DNA of 64,000 nucleotides, taken from positions 24,554,635 to 24,618,634 of the forward strand of contig NC_065921.1 of the NCBI RefSeq assembly GCF_024586455.1, in the 5' to 3' direction. Positions 1-11,794 of this stretch are shown here, in pieces; within the stretch, counting starts at the first letter, position 1; each line of letters starts with the position of its first letter. Under the pieces are notes generated by a model. The model was not told where the DNA came from. It made no database searches and saw nothing but the letters and a program-made list of their open reading frames with translations. A program made the translations under genes and the position numbers. This DNA comes from Bactrocera neohumeralis. Its lineage: Eukaryota > Arthropoda > Insecta > Diptera > Tephritidae.

Positions 1-917
1 TTCACATAATAAAAGGCGCTCGACGGAAGCAGAAATAAATTTAATTCAGAGCTTTATTTGCTGCACAGATTATAATGAGCTCACTGCCTAAATTACCCTG
101 ACCAGCTTTTGACGTTCATATAAATAATTACTTTATGGTACATCGATTTGAAGTTAGATATTTTAGCTAATCGAGAAGGCTATGATATAAGCAACTTGTT
201 AGTTAATGAGTTGAAGCTAACCAACAATTTTGTTAAGATAGCATAAGTAAAAAAGCTATTAATTTTTGCTTGGAAAATAAGTTCTTAGACACTTCTAAGA
301 AAGTCTCTCCAAGTATAAGCTCTTAATTGTAATGGAAAGGCTCACAAACCGCTATTAAAAAAAATTATAAAATGCCATAACTAAGCACTAAATTAGGAAA
401 TGTAACTGTAATTTGGCGCAGGCGATCGCAGTAATTAGCGGCATCATTTTAAAAAAAAGTGGGCGTGGTCCCGTCCTCTAATTGGTTTGATGGAAATAAG
501 CCACTAAAGCTACAACACCAATTTCACTTAGAGCAAATATTATAAGAACTCTTACTGACAATGTGAAAGTGGATGAAATCGTATGATAATTCCGCTCCTT
601 TCCCATATATCGGTACTGTTAAAACTACTAAAAAAGCGATAAATCAATAACTGAATACTTTAGAGGCATACAATTTAACAACCGGCTCTTTATCGAAGCC
701 GGTTTGAAAATTAGACAAAGCGATGCCATAAAACACCTCTGATCTGTAGGAATTTAAAGATAAAAAATTACGATTGTAGTGTATTTTGTATGGATAATTT
801 TTACATGCCTTGGTCCAGTTCTTTTCAGGGAATTTTTTTTAGGGTATTTCTAAGGAAATCTCGTGACGGGATTGTAAAAAATTAATACTTAAAAAAAAAC
901 ACTCTAATGTACTTATA
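1..917. other. AT-rich intergenic DNA, nothing recognised
   Basis: No coding pattern, RNA gene or clear repeat was seen in this AT-rich stretch, which has several A or T homopolymer runs. Confidence 0.5.
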
Positions 918-1453
918 TTGGGTTGTCAAAAAAGTCTTGCGGTATTTTTATTGATTTTTTTGTTTTTTATTGAAATTGAAATGAATTTTTGATGACTCAT
1001 GCCCAGCTCTTGACCGATGCTACGGCTGCTACTATGCCGGTCTCTTTCGACCAATTCAGCGATTTTATCGCAATTTTCGACGAGAGGACTTCCGGAGCGT
1101 GGCGACCACCTCTACACCAGAACGAAAATGTTGAAACCATCGTTGTGCGGTGGAAATGGAAACTGTATCGGGTCCATAAACTACACAAATTTTATTGGCG
1201 GCTTCAGATACATTTTTGCCTTTATCGTAGTAGTACTGTAAAATATGCCGTATTTTCTCTTTATTTTGCTCCATGTTTGCGACGCTATAACTCACGAACG
1301 ACTTAAAAGAAACGACAATCAATCAAACACGTGTTAGCGCGTGAAATGAGCTTTCAAAAAGTATAGCATGACCCGATGCGACGAATAAAACTAGAACTTC
1401 GCGCTTTCAGCGCCAACTAGCGAAAATACCGCAAGACTTTTTTGACAACCTAT
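918..1453 (-). mobile_element. mariner deletion derivative with intact TIRs and a transposase N-terminal remnant
   Basis: The two ends are near-perfect inverted copies: GGTTGTCAAAAAAGTCTTGC at 921-940 and its complement ending at 1450, with the match running on for about 29 bp. TA dinucleotides lie just outside both ends, as expected for a mariner target site. On the minus strand, about 1274 down to 1080, a reading frame begins MEQNKEKIRHILQYYYDKGK and contains AQRWFQHFRSG, which fits the helix-turn-helix DNA-binding half of mariner transposases (known family pattern). A second minus frame (to about 997) carries more N-terminal sequence. The catalytic DDD part is absent, so the roughly 536 bp element is an internal-deletion derivative that could move only if supplied with transposase in trans. 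It has the size and structure of a MITE that still shows its parent gene. Confidence 0.85.
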
Positions 1454-1734
1454 TATCTATAATATTGTTTGGATTACGATCCTCTCGCTTGCTTGCACCT
1501 TAAGGGGGTATTCTGGCCTAGAAATTAAAAAAAAAAACATCCATTTTTTTTTCTTGATAAGATTGGGTCTCTTGACTTATTTTCTTAGAAGTACAGGCAA
1601 ATCATTTAATATAGAAGTTAAGTAGTGAAGGAAGATTTTTATTGCGAAAGAATCAGGAAAGTAGATGTGTGCTAGACTCTTGCATCACAGCTCTGAATTT
1701 TTTATACACTCAACAGGATAAATTAAGTTTGCCA

Positions 1735-2388
1735 CGAAGTTTCAACATCCAGAAGGGAACGTTGGAGCCGTTTATCGATTCGTCCGTCTGTATATATGTA
1801 AATATGCGCATGAGTTCCTCAGTTTTTGAGATATCGTTCTGAGATCTTGCACACGCGTTTTTATATTCAAAAATTAGTTCATTTATAAAAAGCGTCACTA
1901 TGGGACCACTATGGCGTCTAGCTGGCAGACAAACTAAACGATCGGAAATCAAGTTCTTGTATGGAAAACTTTCACATTTGACAAGGTATCTTCACCAAAG
2001 TTGGCACATACTATTTTCTAAGGCAACAATGTAATCTGCGAAGACTTTGTTCAGATCGGTTAACTATAGCATATAGCTGTCATACAAACTGAACGATCGG
2101 AATCAAGTTCTTGTATGGAAAACTTTCACATTTGACAAGATATATTCACGAAATTTATTGTTTATAGATTATTGTTCAGATCGGTTAACTATAGCATATA
2201 GCTGCCTTATAAACTGAACGATCAGTTACTAAAAGAAATTCTGCAATCTCCGAACAAATTATTCAGATCGGACCACTGTAGCGTATAGCTGCAGTACAAA
2301 CTGACCAATAAAAATCTGAGTAAATATCTTTTCATACCTTTTTATGCTTTGAAAAATGCACTTATACTTTCGGTGCGGCGGAGGTAAA
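1735..2388 (-). mobile_element. DINE-1-like Helitron fragment with internal tandem repeats
   Basis: Read on the minus strand this has the layout of the Helitron-like copies elsewhere in the window. A TTCGGTGCGGC-type end lies near 2370-2385, followed by about three degenerate units containing the complement of TGGCAGCTATATGCTATAG (ATAGCATATAGCTG at 2068 and 2189) and AAGATATCTTCAC-like segments. The tail resembles a GTATATAnAGACGGACG-type segment near 1765-1800. The resemblance to dipteran DINE-1/Helitron central tandem repeats is from memory of that family; the unit repetition is seen directly. No protein is encoded. Confidence 0.65.
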
Positions 2389-4185
2389 TATTTTTTTTCT
2401 GGATTTATTTTTATTATTTTCTAGTCACCATTTTGATTTTCCCCAAATTTTGTTGCCTACCAAAAAACCCTTGACATTTCTTTCCATCGATTATAGCTTA
2501 AATAACACATACATTTGAAACTTAGTATGCATGTGTGTGTGTGTCTCTTTGTTGTGATTTTCCTTTTGACATTGCCTAGCCACATTTGATTGAACCTTAT
2601 TTTATTCATATAATGACATTGGGCCAAATCTTTGAATATGTCCTTTCCAGCATACACACACAGACACACATATAACAAGCAGTATTGCAAGAGTAGGCTT
2701 TCAACGCCTTTACCAATACACACGCAGCGTGTAATAACCCTGAAAAGGTAGCTTTTTGCTTTATTTCCGCTTTTGCAGTTTTCAGCGGCACACAAGCGGG
2801 GAGACGCTTTCAAAAGCGAACCTTTACTCGAAAGTTCTTTAAGGCTGTCAGCGGCGGGAAACTATATGCTTTAACGTGAAAACTTTGTGTCGCTTTGTAG
2901 ACTCACTTCCATGTATGTATATGTGAGGCTGTATGTGTGTGTGTAAGTGAAAAAGGTATTATAGCTTCGCATGGTCTTCCGGCAATGCTCGGCTTGCACA
3001 AGAAAAAAAGAAAGGTATTCAAGCTATTTGCAAAACTCCATGAAATTCAATTCGCTTTCACTTATTGCCACAAATTGTGGCACATAAACAGTTTGGTTGC
3101 CAGCCGCATTTGTTTTCATATGTCAGGAAATTAAATTCGTATGACAATCAAAAGGGCAAAACCATTCCGATGTGTGTGTATGTGCGTGCGAATGTGTGTG
3201 TGGCAGCATGTGACTCGCACATATGATTGGGTTACATCGATTGTGCCGTTATTCGAGGGCACAAACAAATTTAAATTGCACCCAATGGCTGTCAGGCGGC
3301 TGCGATGGCTGCCTGCTGGCTTGCTCGGCCAACCTTAGTGGCCTTGACCTGCATAACAACAAACACACACGCACACACACACACTTGTGCGCAAATTAAT
3401 GCGGATGTGCTTGCATATGTGAGCGACTTCACTTCGAGTACTTTGCCGCACTTTTTGCTATTTGTTTTTCTTTCGGTTTTTGTTTTTGTTCAGTTGCCCT
3501 TTCCTCACTCTGCTTCCATTTATGGGCAAGAGACGTAACGCCGGTAACGGCATTGCAAAGTGATTAGCGCGTGGTGCTCAGCGATTGGCATGAATTTTGT
3601 ATTAATAACGCCAGGCGTCGAACTCACCGCAAGCGCAGCTAAATGGCAACAACAACTACAAAATAAGCACTTATTGCAACGTGGGTGTAGTTTAACTCAT
3701 CTGCATGGGTACATATGTACGTGCACCTACTGTTACTTGTGAAGCTAAGCGCTTTTACTATTACAACAACTACAACAACTAGTATGCGACCACTATAATA
3801 GTGCTTCTATTTTTAATGCGCTCGATTAATATTTAGTTGAGGTGCTTGGTATTTGCGTTGACCTCCTAACAGGGTGTTGGCGTATTAAAACAGATGGTTT
3901 CTTACATACAAATATACATACATAAATATGTGTATACATACATACATATATGTTTATATGTATATTGTCATCTTACAAACCCATACATAGCACTAATGGC
4001 TTTAACATGCATATGCATGCAAGAAAAAAGTAAAATTTTTCTTATATATTTTATTCTATATATGTATGCATTAGGGTGAGCCCAAAACTGACTTGGCGAA
4101 TTTATGGATTAAGCGGAGCCGATAAACAGAGAAAAGCAGAAACCCCGTTATAATAATCTACACAGTTGCATTATAAATGGCATAA
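2389..4185. other. intergenic DNA rich in TG/CA and CATA microsatellites
   Basis: Higher-complexity, less AT-rich DNA with several TG/CA runs (about 2528-2546, 2930-2945, 3361-3383) and a CATA/TATG-rich stretch near 3900-3965. Short open frames occur on both strands but are low-complexity and unlike each other, so none is called. It could hold regulatory DNA; nothing specific is visible. Confidence 0.4.
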
Positions 4186-5086
4186 AAGGGTATACAAATA
4201 TCCTACTTTGAGTTTGATTGGCCCGTTTTGCTTAACAGCTATATGATATAGTAGTCCGATCTGGCTAATTTTTGCAAATATTTTAGAGTTGCCTCAGATA
4301 ATAATTTATGCTAAATTTTGTAAAGATATAATATCAAATGAAAAAGTTTTCCATACCAGAACTGTATTTAGATCGATTTGTTTGTATGGCAGCTATATGC
4401 TATAGTAGTCCGATCTATACAATATCTACGCAGATTTTACCTTTGCTTTAGACAATATTTCGTACTAAGTTTTGTGAGGATATCCCTTAAAACAAAAAAG
4501 TTTGCCATACAAGAACTTCATACCGACCATTTGATTTATATGGCAGCTATATGCTATATTGGTCCGATTTGCATAATTTCTGCGGATATTGTAAAGTTGC
4601 TTTAGATAATAACCTAAGCCAAATTTTGTGAAGATATCTCTTAAGATAAAAAAGTTTTCCATACCAGAACTGTATTTAGATCGATTTGCTTGTATGGCAG
4701 CTATATGCTATAGTGCTCTGAGCTAAACAATTTCTTCCGCGGTCGTATCATTATCTGAGACAATAACTTTTACCAAATTTGGTGAAGATATCTCGTCTGA
4801 TGAAAAAGTTTTCCATACAAGCACTTCATACCGATCAGTCCGTTTCTATGGTAGCTATATGCTTTTTGGTGCGATATCGGTAGTTCCGACCAATGAGCAG
4901 CTCTTTGAGAAAAAAGAACGAGGGCAAACTTTCAGATCGATATCTTAAGAACTGGGGGGTATATACAAACATACAACACAAGCTAATCATTTATACATAT
5001 ACTCTTAATACTATCTCCGACGTTTTCTCTTAGGTGTTACAAACTTCGTGGAAAACTTTTTTATACCTTATTCAGGTTACGAAAAT
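4186..5086 (+). mobile_element. DINE-1-like Helitron with five ~154 bp internal repeats
   Basis: Five copies of a CAGCTATATGCTATAG-type segment, the last two diverged, occur at about 4236, 4389, 4543, 4697 and 4852. They are spaced 153-155 bp apart, each followed by a CCGATCT-type segment and a GAAGATATCTC-type segment. The tail has AACTGGGGGGTATATACA near 4951 and a TACCTTATTCAGGTTA hairpin-like end near 5065-5080. A short 3' hairpin is typical of Helitrons (family knowledge). Short open frames through the repeats are chance frames. Non-autonomous, no Rep/helicase. Confidence 0.7.
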
Positions 5087-6106
5087 ATCCCTCCAAAGCA
5101 AAAATTTCAACTTATTTTTTTTTTATTAAAAATACCATTACTTTTCTAACTCAGTTTATTACGTGGCATAGAATTTCAAAAAAAAAAAATCTAAACCAGT
5201 AAGTTTTTCCTTTTTTTTCAATTCAATAATTCGTACATTTAAAACTTTTATAATACTGTTCACGGTTGAATAATTGAAAAACATGGACATTTAATTGTTG
5301 CTTTTTAGCTCACCCGAATATTCATTTACATACTATATGCTATACTATACCTCGAAATTCCCATATAAATCCCACTTGCATACAAAAAGTAGCAAAACTA
5401 CATTACTTCAACTGGCTTTTTCATAATCGATCAATTCATTGGGTCTGCTGACGTGCTCGGTCATTTAGACGTCAGTCGCATATTTTGCCATTGCAACTGA
5501 ATTTTTACTTGATTTCACAACTGACTGCTTTACAAACATATACACACATACATACATATATACATACACCCATACATACATACATAAGAACGCATTAACT
5601 TACAAATATTGATTTTATTTTTGTAGCAAAAGCAACAAAACCAAATATTCATATGCATTTCTGCTGTAGTAATTATTTAACACTCTTGGTGGTACACTGC
5701 GTATGAGTAATATTTTGTACTAAGTTGCTTTGCTGTCAAGGCGAAGTCGAAACTAATAATTCATATTATTGCAATAATATTAATGAAATACTAAAATCAC
5801 ATACTGTGCTTTTAGAATTTATGAATAATTACATTTAAGAAAATAGATTGTAACAGCAGGCTTCTTAAGATTTTATACTCATGCCATATTTAATGGTATT
5901 AAATTTGTAGATTCAAAATGAAGCTGAGAATTACCAATTTTTCTAAAATTGTTGAATTTCGGCTCAACAAACTCCGCTTGAAAACAATTATTTGACATAA
6001 CAGACATCAACAAGCTTCCTCTTCCATGACATATAACAAATCTATGCGGAACGCTGATATTGGGTCCGATACGGCACATCATATAAATAAATAAAGATAT
6101 ATATAT
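5087..6106. other. AT-rich intergenic DNA with CATA microsatellite
   Basis: Contains a CATA/TACA microsatellite near 5535-5590 and T-rich low-complexity sequence near 5110-5260. No gene is supported. Confidence 0.4.
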
Positions 6107-6312
6107 CGTCACCTAAAATGCAATATAACGTTAAATCCCTATTCATAAGTTTACAGGCGAAGGAAAAACGATATAATGGGAACCTCTCAAATTGAAAAAA
6201 ATTGAGTTTTGGTTATAAAGTTGTTAAATCTGACAGGAGAAGCTGAAAATTTTATGCTAAAAAACTAAATTCAAATTTTTTTATGATACCCTATTTTGCA
6301 TTTTAGGTGACG
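6107..6312. mobile_element. short TIR element (MITE-like), about 206 bp
   Basis: CGTCACCTAAAATGCAATAT at the left end is matched in inverted orientation by TTTGCATTTTAGGTGACG ending at 6312, so the TIR is about 20 bp. The interior is AT-rich and noncoding. Superfamily is not assignable because no clear target-site duplication is visible. Confidence 0.7.
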
Positions 6313-6879
6313 ATGACAAAAATATTAAGTTTTTTTTTCCTGCACACTAGGTGTGCCTTGAACTACATTAAAATCGATAAGGAGCATAGAAATTTTCGTC
6401 TTAAGAGAGCCTTTAGAATACCTAAATTGCTAAATTTTCTTCACTCAAAAATTAAATAATTAATTTAGTATTTAAAACCGGCAATATATTTCGAAATTGA
6501 TTAACCATATTTATTTTACAAGAACCAATTAGGCAATTTCTTACAAAAAAAAATCACTTAAAGCTGCCTTCTGCACGAGTTAGTCTTGAATTCGTGAACT
6601 ATTAGTTTATCTGTGATCATGTTTTTAAAAGCCTTGGCTGAATCTCTACTAATAGTCGAATGAGTTCATCTCTTCAATATATCTACACATGTCTTTCTAT
6701 CTCTATATCTGATTAATTCTATATATACCTCTATCTTCTCTCTCTTGACTTCTGCATTCATCTCAATCTCCCTCTATACCTACACTTCTCTCTTTCTACC
6801 TATATAACTCTCCTTCTCACTCCCCTCTCTGTTTCTTTCTTCATCCACTTATCGCTCTCTCTCTCTTCTTCTTTTTCTT
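6313..6879. other. AT-rich DNA with a pyrimidine-rich (TCTC) low-complexity tract
   Basis: From about 6665 to 6880 the plus strand is a long imperfect CT-rich tract (CTCTATCTC, CTCTCTCTTC). No gene is seen. Confidence 0.45.
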
Positions 6880-7125
6880 GGCACATCTTTGCGCCATAAT
6901 AACATGGGCCTAGCGTCTTGTGCAAATTTCCGATTCTGCGATATGGAGCCTGAAACTCCAAAACACCTGCTGATGGACTGACAGGCAGTCTGTAGACGGA
7001 GGATAAAGGCTCTTGGATCCACGTTTTCAAATAGAGGTCACATTGCCTCAATAGCACCTAGCAATACATTGGAATTTATTTTTGCTGGAGCTAAGTAAGT
7101 CGTTGTGACTTAGGAGAGAGCACAA
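6880..7125 (+). mobile_element. 3' end of a non-LTR retrotransposon (C-terminal Cys/His motif)
   Basis: A plus-strand frame reads NMGLASCANFRFCDMEPETP, then KHLLMD and an in-frame stop in place of the last Cys, then CRRRIKALGS and a tail ending FAGAK. This fits the C-X2-C-X-H-X-C-like C-terminal motif that follows the RNase H domain in R1/LOA/Jockey-like non-LTR elements (family knowledge). Only the extreme 3' end remains, a typical 5'-truncated dead copy. It may belong to the family seen at 16.9, 40.3 and 45.1 kb. Confidence 0.6.
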
Positions 7126-8479
7126 TAGACCATAGTTCGCGGTACAATTTTCGTTTATTTACTTATATATCTCAGGCAGATATGTGATATATAGTACAAA
7201 CCAAATTTTATGATCCCTAAAGACCTTAGACCCTTAGTCTCTTAGGGAACATTATTAAGAATGATTCTCAGAACAGTTCCTGGAAACGCGATTATTAAAT
7301 TTTTTTGGCTCTCTGTAAATCAACCGGCTGCAATGTCTGGACATGGAACTTTATTTAAAAAATAACTATTTTTTTTAAATTTCAAGACTTCTTTTACAAG
7401 AAATTCATAGGACTTTTTCTTTGCAGTAACTTATAATATTTTAGCCCAGTTTCACACCTTCGACCGTCAAATGCTTCTCTCCCTCTCAAAAATCGAACCA
7501 CTTAGCACCCAAACTCATTCATAAATAAAGTTCTTCAGCTAGATTATTATTAGACTAAAATTATTTCTAAATTGCTTTAGTTCATGTTCTAGTTTTTGCC
7601 ACTCCGATTGCAATAATACTCGTTTTGCATTCGCAATAAAATTTATTTGTGTGTTCATTGTTATTAGTGGTTGTTGTCACCGCTGGTTTGGGGATGCATA
7701 CATCAATTACCAAATAACTGAACTTAAAATTCTATTTCACGAAATGGGAGCAAGTCTCTCCGGCAGCCAACTGCGCTTTGTTGATTTAGTGGTTTAGGCA
7801 AAGTTTGCACAATTTCAGTAACTCCTTGCTGTCTTCGGGTGGTGCAAAGTTTTTGCCAGCATATTAGTCGTGTGCATATTCAGGCATATGGGTGCAAGCG
7901 GAGGTGTGCAGATTATGTTGGAGTAGATATGAGAATACATATATACATATATGAGCTGCTATATGCGATTGTTGATTTAGCTGAATAATCTGGGTAATAA
8001 AAAGTTTATGTTGCGATAAAATTTAGATTATATTTTAAGCGCACTAATATATTAGCACTAGAAGATAAACTAGGAAGCTTTTAATGGCGAGCTAAGTACT
8101 TTAGTTATTGCCACACTTGTATGAAGTGCTTGACTTCAGCTTTAATAAATTTGCTAATAAATTGTTTGAATATTAAAGATTGAGCCATATTCGCCTTTAT
8201 GTTGCAATAGCAAACTAAGTCCGGAAGTCGAGGTTGGATAAAAAAACTAAATCTTGCCAAGATTGCTGAAATTAAACTACACAAAAATATTGGAATTTTT
8301 ATTCAAATATAGGAAGGCTTAAGTAAATCGGTTATAAACTCTTAGGTCTGGCTGTATAGTTCTAAAGTTTCTGGAAGGTTGATAAATGTGAAAATTACAG
8401 GTGTTTCTGAGCTGAAATCGAAGTCGGGTATATAGGGGACATTTTTAAACTAACTTCGGGGATAAGGACAGAGTGGCAT
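7126..8479. other. intergenic DNA, nothing recognised
   Basis: No convincing gene, TIR or tandem repeat was seen. Confidence 0.35.
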
Positions 8480-8725
8480 TGAATTCTTCTTCTTTATTGG
8501 AAATTCCAAGTGTAGCCAGGTCTTTCCAACAGAGTGAAAGTCATCCACTTCCTCTACTTCCACCAGCGGAATGTTGGTGTCTTGTAGAATTTGGTCTTTG
8601 TTCGTCGAGAGAGGATTTCAATTGCATACTCAGTCCGAAGTAGCATTTGGTGGCAAAAGTTATTCTGCGTTGGATTTCGAGGCTGACGATGTTGTTCCAA
8701 GATAGACGAAAATATGGAGCCATTC
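8480..8725 (-). mobile_element. RTE-type retrotransposon fragment (C-terminal RT region)
   Basis: The minus strand reads NNIVSLEIQRRITFATKCYF and then GLSMQLKS, the thumb-side segment found in insect RTE-clade reverse transcriptases just after the catalytic domain (family knowledge). The 8485-8560 part resembles the RTE 3' end seen at 22.6 kb (TTCTTCTTTATTGG, AGCCAGGTC), so the two pieces are joined by a deletion. Frameshifted and dead. Confidence 0.65.
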
Positions 8726-8899
8726 ACTTGGGAGTGGCCACAAATTTTTTCTTTTACATAAAGCTCAAGCAGCCCACGACTTCCGGTCTTAAACGAAGTA
8801 TCTTGTTGCAGCGAACAGACGCACCTGCCTCTAATGAAGCAAAGGGCGCATATCAACAAACACAAGGAAGGTGAAGAAGCTGCAATCACAAGAGGCAGC

Positions 8900-9600
8900 T
8901 AAAGGAGCATCTCGGTATAAGCAACATTACAACCGACCCCAACACGTACAGGATGTGATAGATGCGCAGTGTTGAAACGAGAAGCGAGTCGCATTTGCAA
9001 AAAAAGAGAGAGGCCAATATGCGTGAGTTCGAAGTGCTTAACAAGCTGGCCGACAGGGGTAACGCTCGAAAATTTTACGAAAAGATGCGGTGACTAACAG
9101 AAGATTTCAAGATCGAAGCATACACTCGTAAAACCCCTAGAAGGTGATCTAGTGACTGATGCAAGACCATACTGAAATTATGTAGAGAACACTTCTCCAA
9201 CATGCTGAATGGTAGTGAAAGCACAACACCGGAAGATGGTGAAACCGATTTCCCAATCGATGACGATGTAGCAGACGTTCCATTTCCCGACCATGAAGAA
9301 ATTCGAATACAACAAAGCGGCGAGAACCAATGGCTTGCCGGCCGAGCTATTCAAACTCGGCGGCGAAGAACGGATAAGGAGCATGCATCAGCTTCTTTGT
9401 AAACTATGGTCAGACGAAAGGATGCCCAACGATTGGAATTTAACTGTGCTCTGCCCAATCTACAAAAAGGGAGACCCCACAATCGGAGCCAACTATCGAG
9501 GGACAAGTCTTCTCAGCACCGCATATAGGGTTCTATCAAGCATACTGTAGTGCGACTTCTTCAATCTGCTCATGGAGAAAATATTTCGAACTGCAGATCT
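8900..9600 (+). mobile_element. RTE-type retrotransposon fragment (linker and start of reverse transcriptase)
   Basis: The plus strand carries KREASRICKKREREANM, then ARKFYEKMR in the linker between endonuclease and reverse transcriptase. From 9293 comes KAARTNGLPAELFKLGGEE, followed by WNLTVLCPIYKKGDPTIGAN and YRGTSLLSTAYRVLSSIL. These match RT motifs 1-2 of the RTE clade (family knowledge). Stop codons and frameshifts separate the pieces and the frame ends at a TAG in 9548-9550. Its orientation is opposite to the RTE fragment just to the left, so the two are separate insertions or one rearranged copy. Confidence 0.75.
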
Positions 9601-9939
9601 GAGTGGCATTGAATTATCCTCGCAAATTTCTCTTCCTTCATATTAAGTGTTCTAAGAAATCATCTTTTATCGTGAGCGAAACAACGAAGCTCCTCAGAAC
9701 TTCTTTAATCAACCTCATATTTTATTTTTTCTGGAATAAGGTTAGACTAAAAACAATGGATAAAAATTCAGCATGTTGAGGAAAGTTTGCTTTTTGGAAG
9801 GGAAAATACAGTTTCAGCCAAAGTTTGGACCTATGAACACTACCTGGATCCTGTATCAGCGAAATCAACCATGAAGAATAGCTTACCATGTTTAGAAGTG
9901 GTGAAATGAGCACCAGTGAACACCAGTGAAAACATCAAA

Positions 9940-10456
9940 GAACCATAAATTATCGTCGATATGCGACAAAGAATGAAACATGGCTTCCTCATTTCACTCC
10001 AAAGTCCAATAGACAATAGTCCAAAGCGTGGAAAAACGCAACAGTTGGCTGACAGGTTAATGTCGTCTGTATTTTAGGATGTGCATTGAATACCTTTTAC
10101 TGACTACCTTGAAAAAAGAAGAAACAACAAAAGCGGCTATTTCATAGCGTTATTAACAATATGAAGAACGAAGTCGCCGAAAAATGGCGAATTTGAAGCA
10201 AAAGAAAGTACTGCTTCACCAAGATAATGCATCGTGTCACAAGTCAGCGAAAACGATGGCAAAAATCCAAGCATTGCGCTTCGAAATGCTTCCGCAGCCA
10301 CCATATCCCCTAGATCTGATATCCCAACGACTATTTTCTGTTCTCAAATCCCAAAAGAATGCTCGCTCAGAAGAAATTAAAGCATATTTTGAAGCAAAGA
10401 ACAAATCGTACTACAAAAATGGTATCGAAAAGTTGGAGGGTTGCTATAATCAGTGA
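9940..10456 (+). pseudogene. mariner transposase pseudogene, C-terminal half (mauritiana/cecropia type)
   Basis: The open part, 10184-10456, reads KKVLLHQDNASCHKSAKTMA, then MLPQPPYPLDL, and ends AYFEAKNKSYYKNGIEKLEG. HQDNA.CH holds the second catalytic aspartate. PYPLDL sits where mariners have PYSPDL, so the third catalytic Asp position is retained (family knowledge). Upstream, out of frame and with stops, are a first-Asp-region remnant (FHSKVQ at about 9995) and LTTLKKEE, like YLEKGKT. The N-terminal DNA-binding half is missing. Related to, but opposite in strand from, the copy at 39.5-40.2 kb. Confidence 0.85.
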
Positions 10457-11790
10457 GAAACGTCTAAAATATTTGGTAAAATTAAATTTGTTGGTAAGAC
10501 GCCGCCATTTTGTTAATATTTAATTGTTTTCAATCGGAGGACGATAATTTCAGGTAGAGAATTTTTTTAGCTTTCATTCGATGATTATAATAAATCGACT
10601 AACATTCAATATTTTGCTTCGAAAATTTATTGTGTGTTGTGAAAATACTTTGTATAGATATAGCTCCTAGTATCCTGAATTAATTTATACAGTAATTTTC
10701 TCTTATATTCTCAAAAATCGATTTTTATTTTGGTTGTGCCATTAGGTGTGCCCTTTAAGAAAGTAAACGAAGCACAAAGCCTTTTCCATTAGACAATTTT
10801 AACAAACTAGTTTAACCCTCTTTTCTAAAATTCATATACATGAATAGTTAGAATGCACTATGAAGTATGCAAACTACCCAAAATTTTTTCACAAGTTTCT
10901 CATATTGACGTTTATAAGCAGTAAAACTACCAAAACTCATAAAATCATTAAATAAATGCTGATGACAGCTTAATTTTAGTTCGACTTTCGCTCACAAAAG
11001 CACATATTTCTACGATACTAGTAAACTTTTTTACTGCCATAAAAAGTTATATCAACAATTAATATCTTAATCCTCTATCACAAAACTATCTATGTGCCAT
11101 TTATTTGGTTATTCAGCTGTTTCTGAAAACAAAGTCGCTGCCAGTAAACTAGATATTGGATACCACAGCATGAACACACACGTGTGTAAATTGTTTTTCA
11201 ACCAATAAATCGCACGATTTGCATGCACATACAGGCATACAAAAATAATAAACATACAAAAATGCGATATAATTGCTATGCGTTGCTCATACGCCCCGGC
11301 GTACACAGGCGAGCACTTAGCAAACACACACAACATCACCGCCCGCGGCAATACGCGCTATGAACTCTCTTCGTACTCTTGTGGCACACTTGTCTGTTGC
11401 CACAATGCGCTCTCGTTGTTGTTGTTGCTTCCTATTGTTATTATAACTGCTATTGCTTCCTCACCTATAATATAGTTGATGTTGTTGTTGTTATTGTTGT
11501 CGGTGTCCACAAATTTGCGTGTTTGTGTCAGCTGTGCTTGCAACATTGTTGGCAACTGTTCAAATTTTAAATGATATCGCTTGTTATTGTTGTTCTTTTA
11601 CCTGCTGTTCGAGCAGTTGCGCTGTGCGTAGCGGCAATAAACTAGTGTGTGTGTATATATGTATGTATGTATGTATATATATTAAATGCCACTTATTAGC
11701 TTAGTTAGTGCTTGTGGCACACGACGGAAAACTATTTCAGTTGCAGTTGCTTTCGAGCATAGAAATAACGGTATATAAAAATTAAAAATT
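10457..11790. other. intergenic DNA with TTG-rich spacer
   Basis: From about 11100 to 11720 the DNA is less AT-rich, with TTGTTGTTG runs on the plus strand and TATG repeats near 11656-11685. Overlapping short frames on both strands are low-complexity products of the TTG repeats. No gene is called. Confidence 0.4.
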
Positions 11791-11794
11791 TCGC

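Noticed and set aside
4378..4662. Short frames through the Helitron (with similar ones at 47310-47588 and 55071-55352)
   Set aside because: They translate the noncoding 154 bp repeat units and recur only because the units do.
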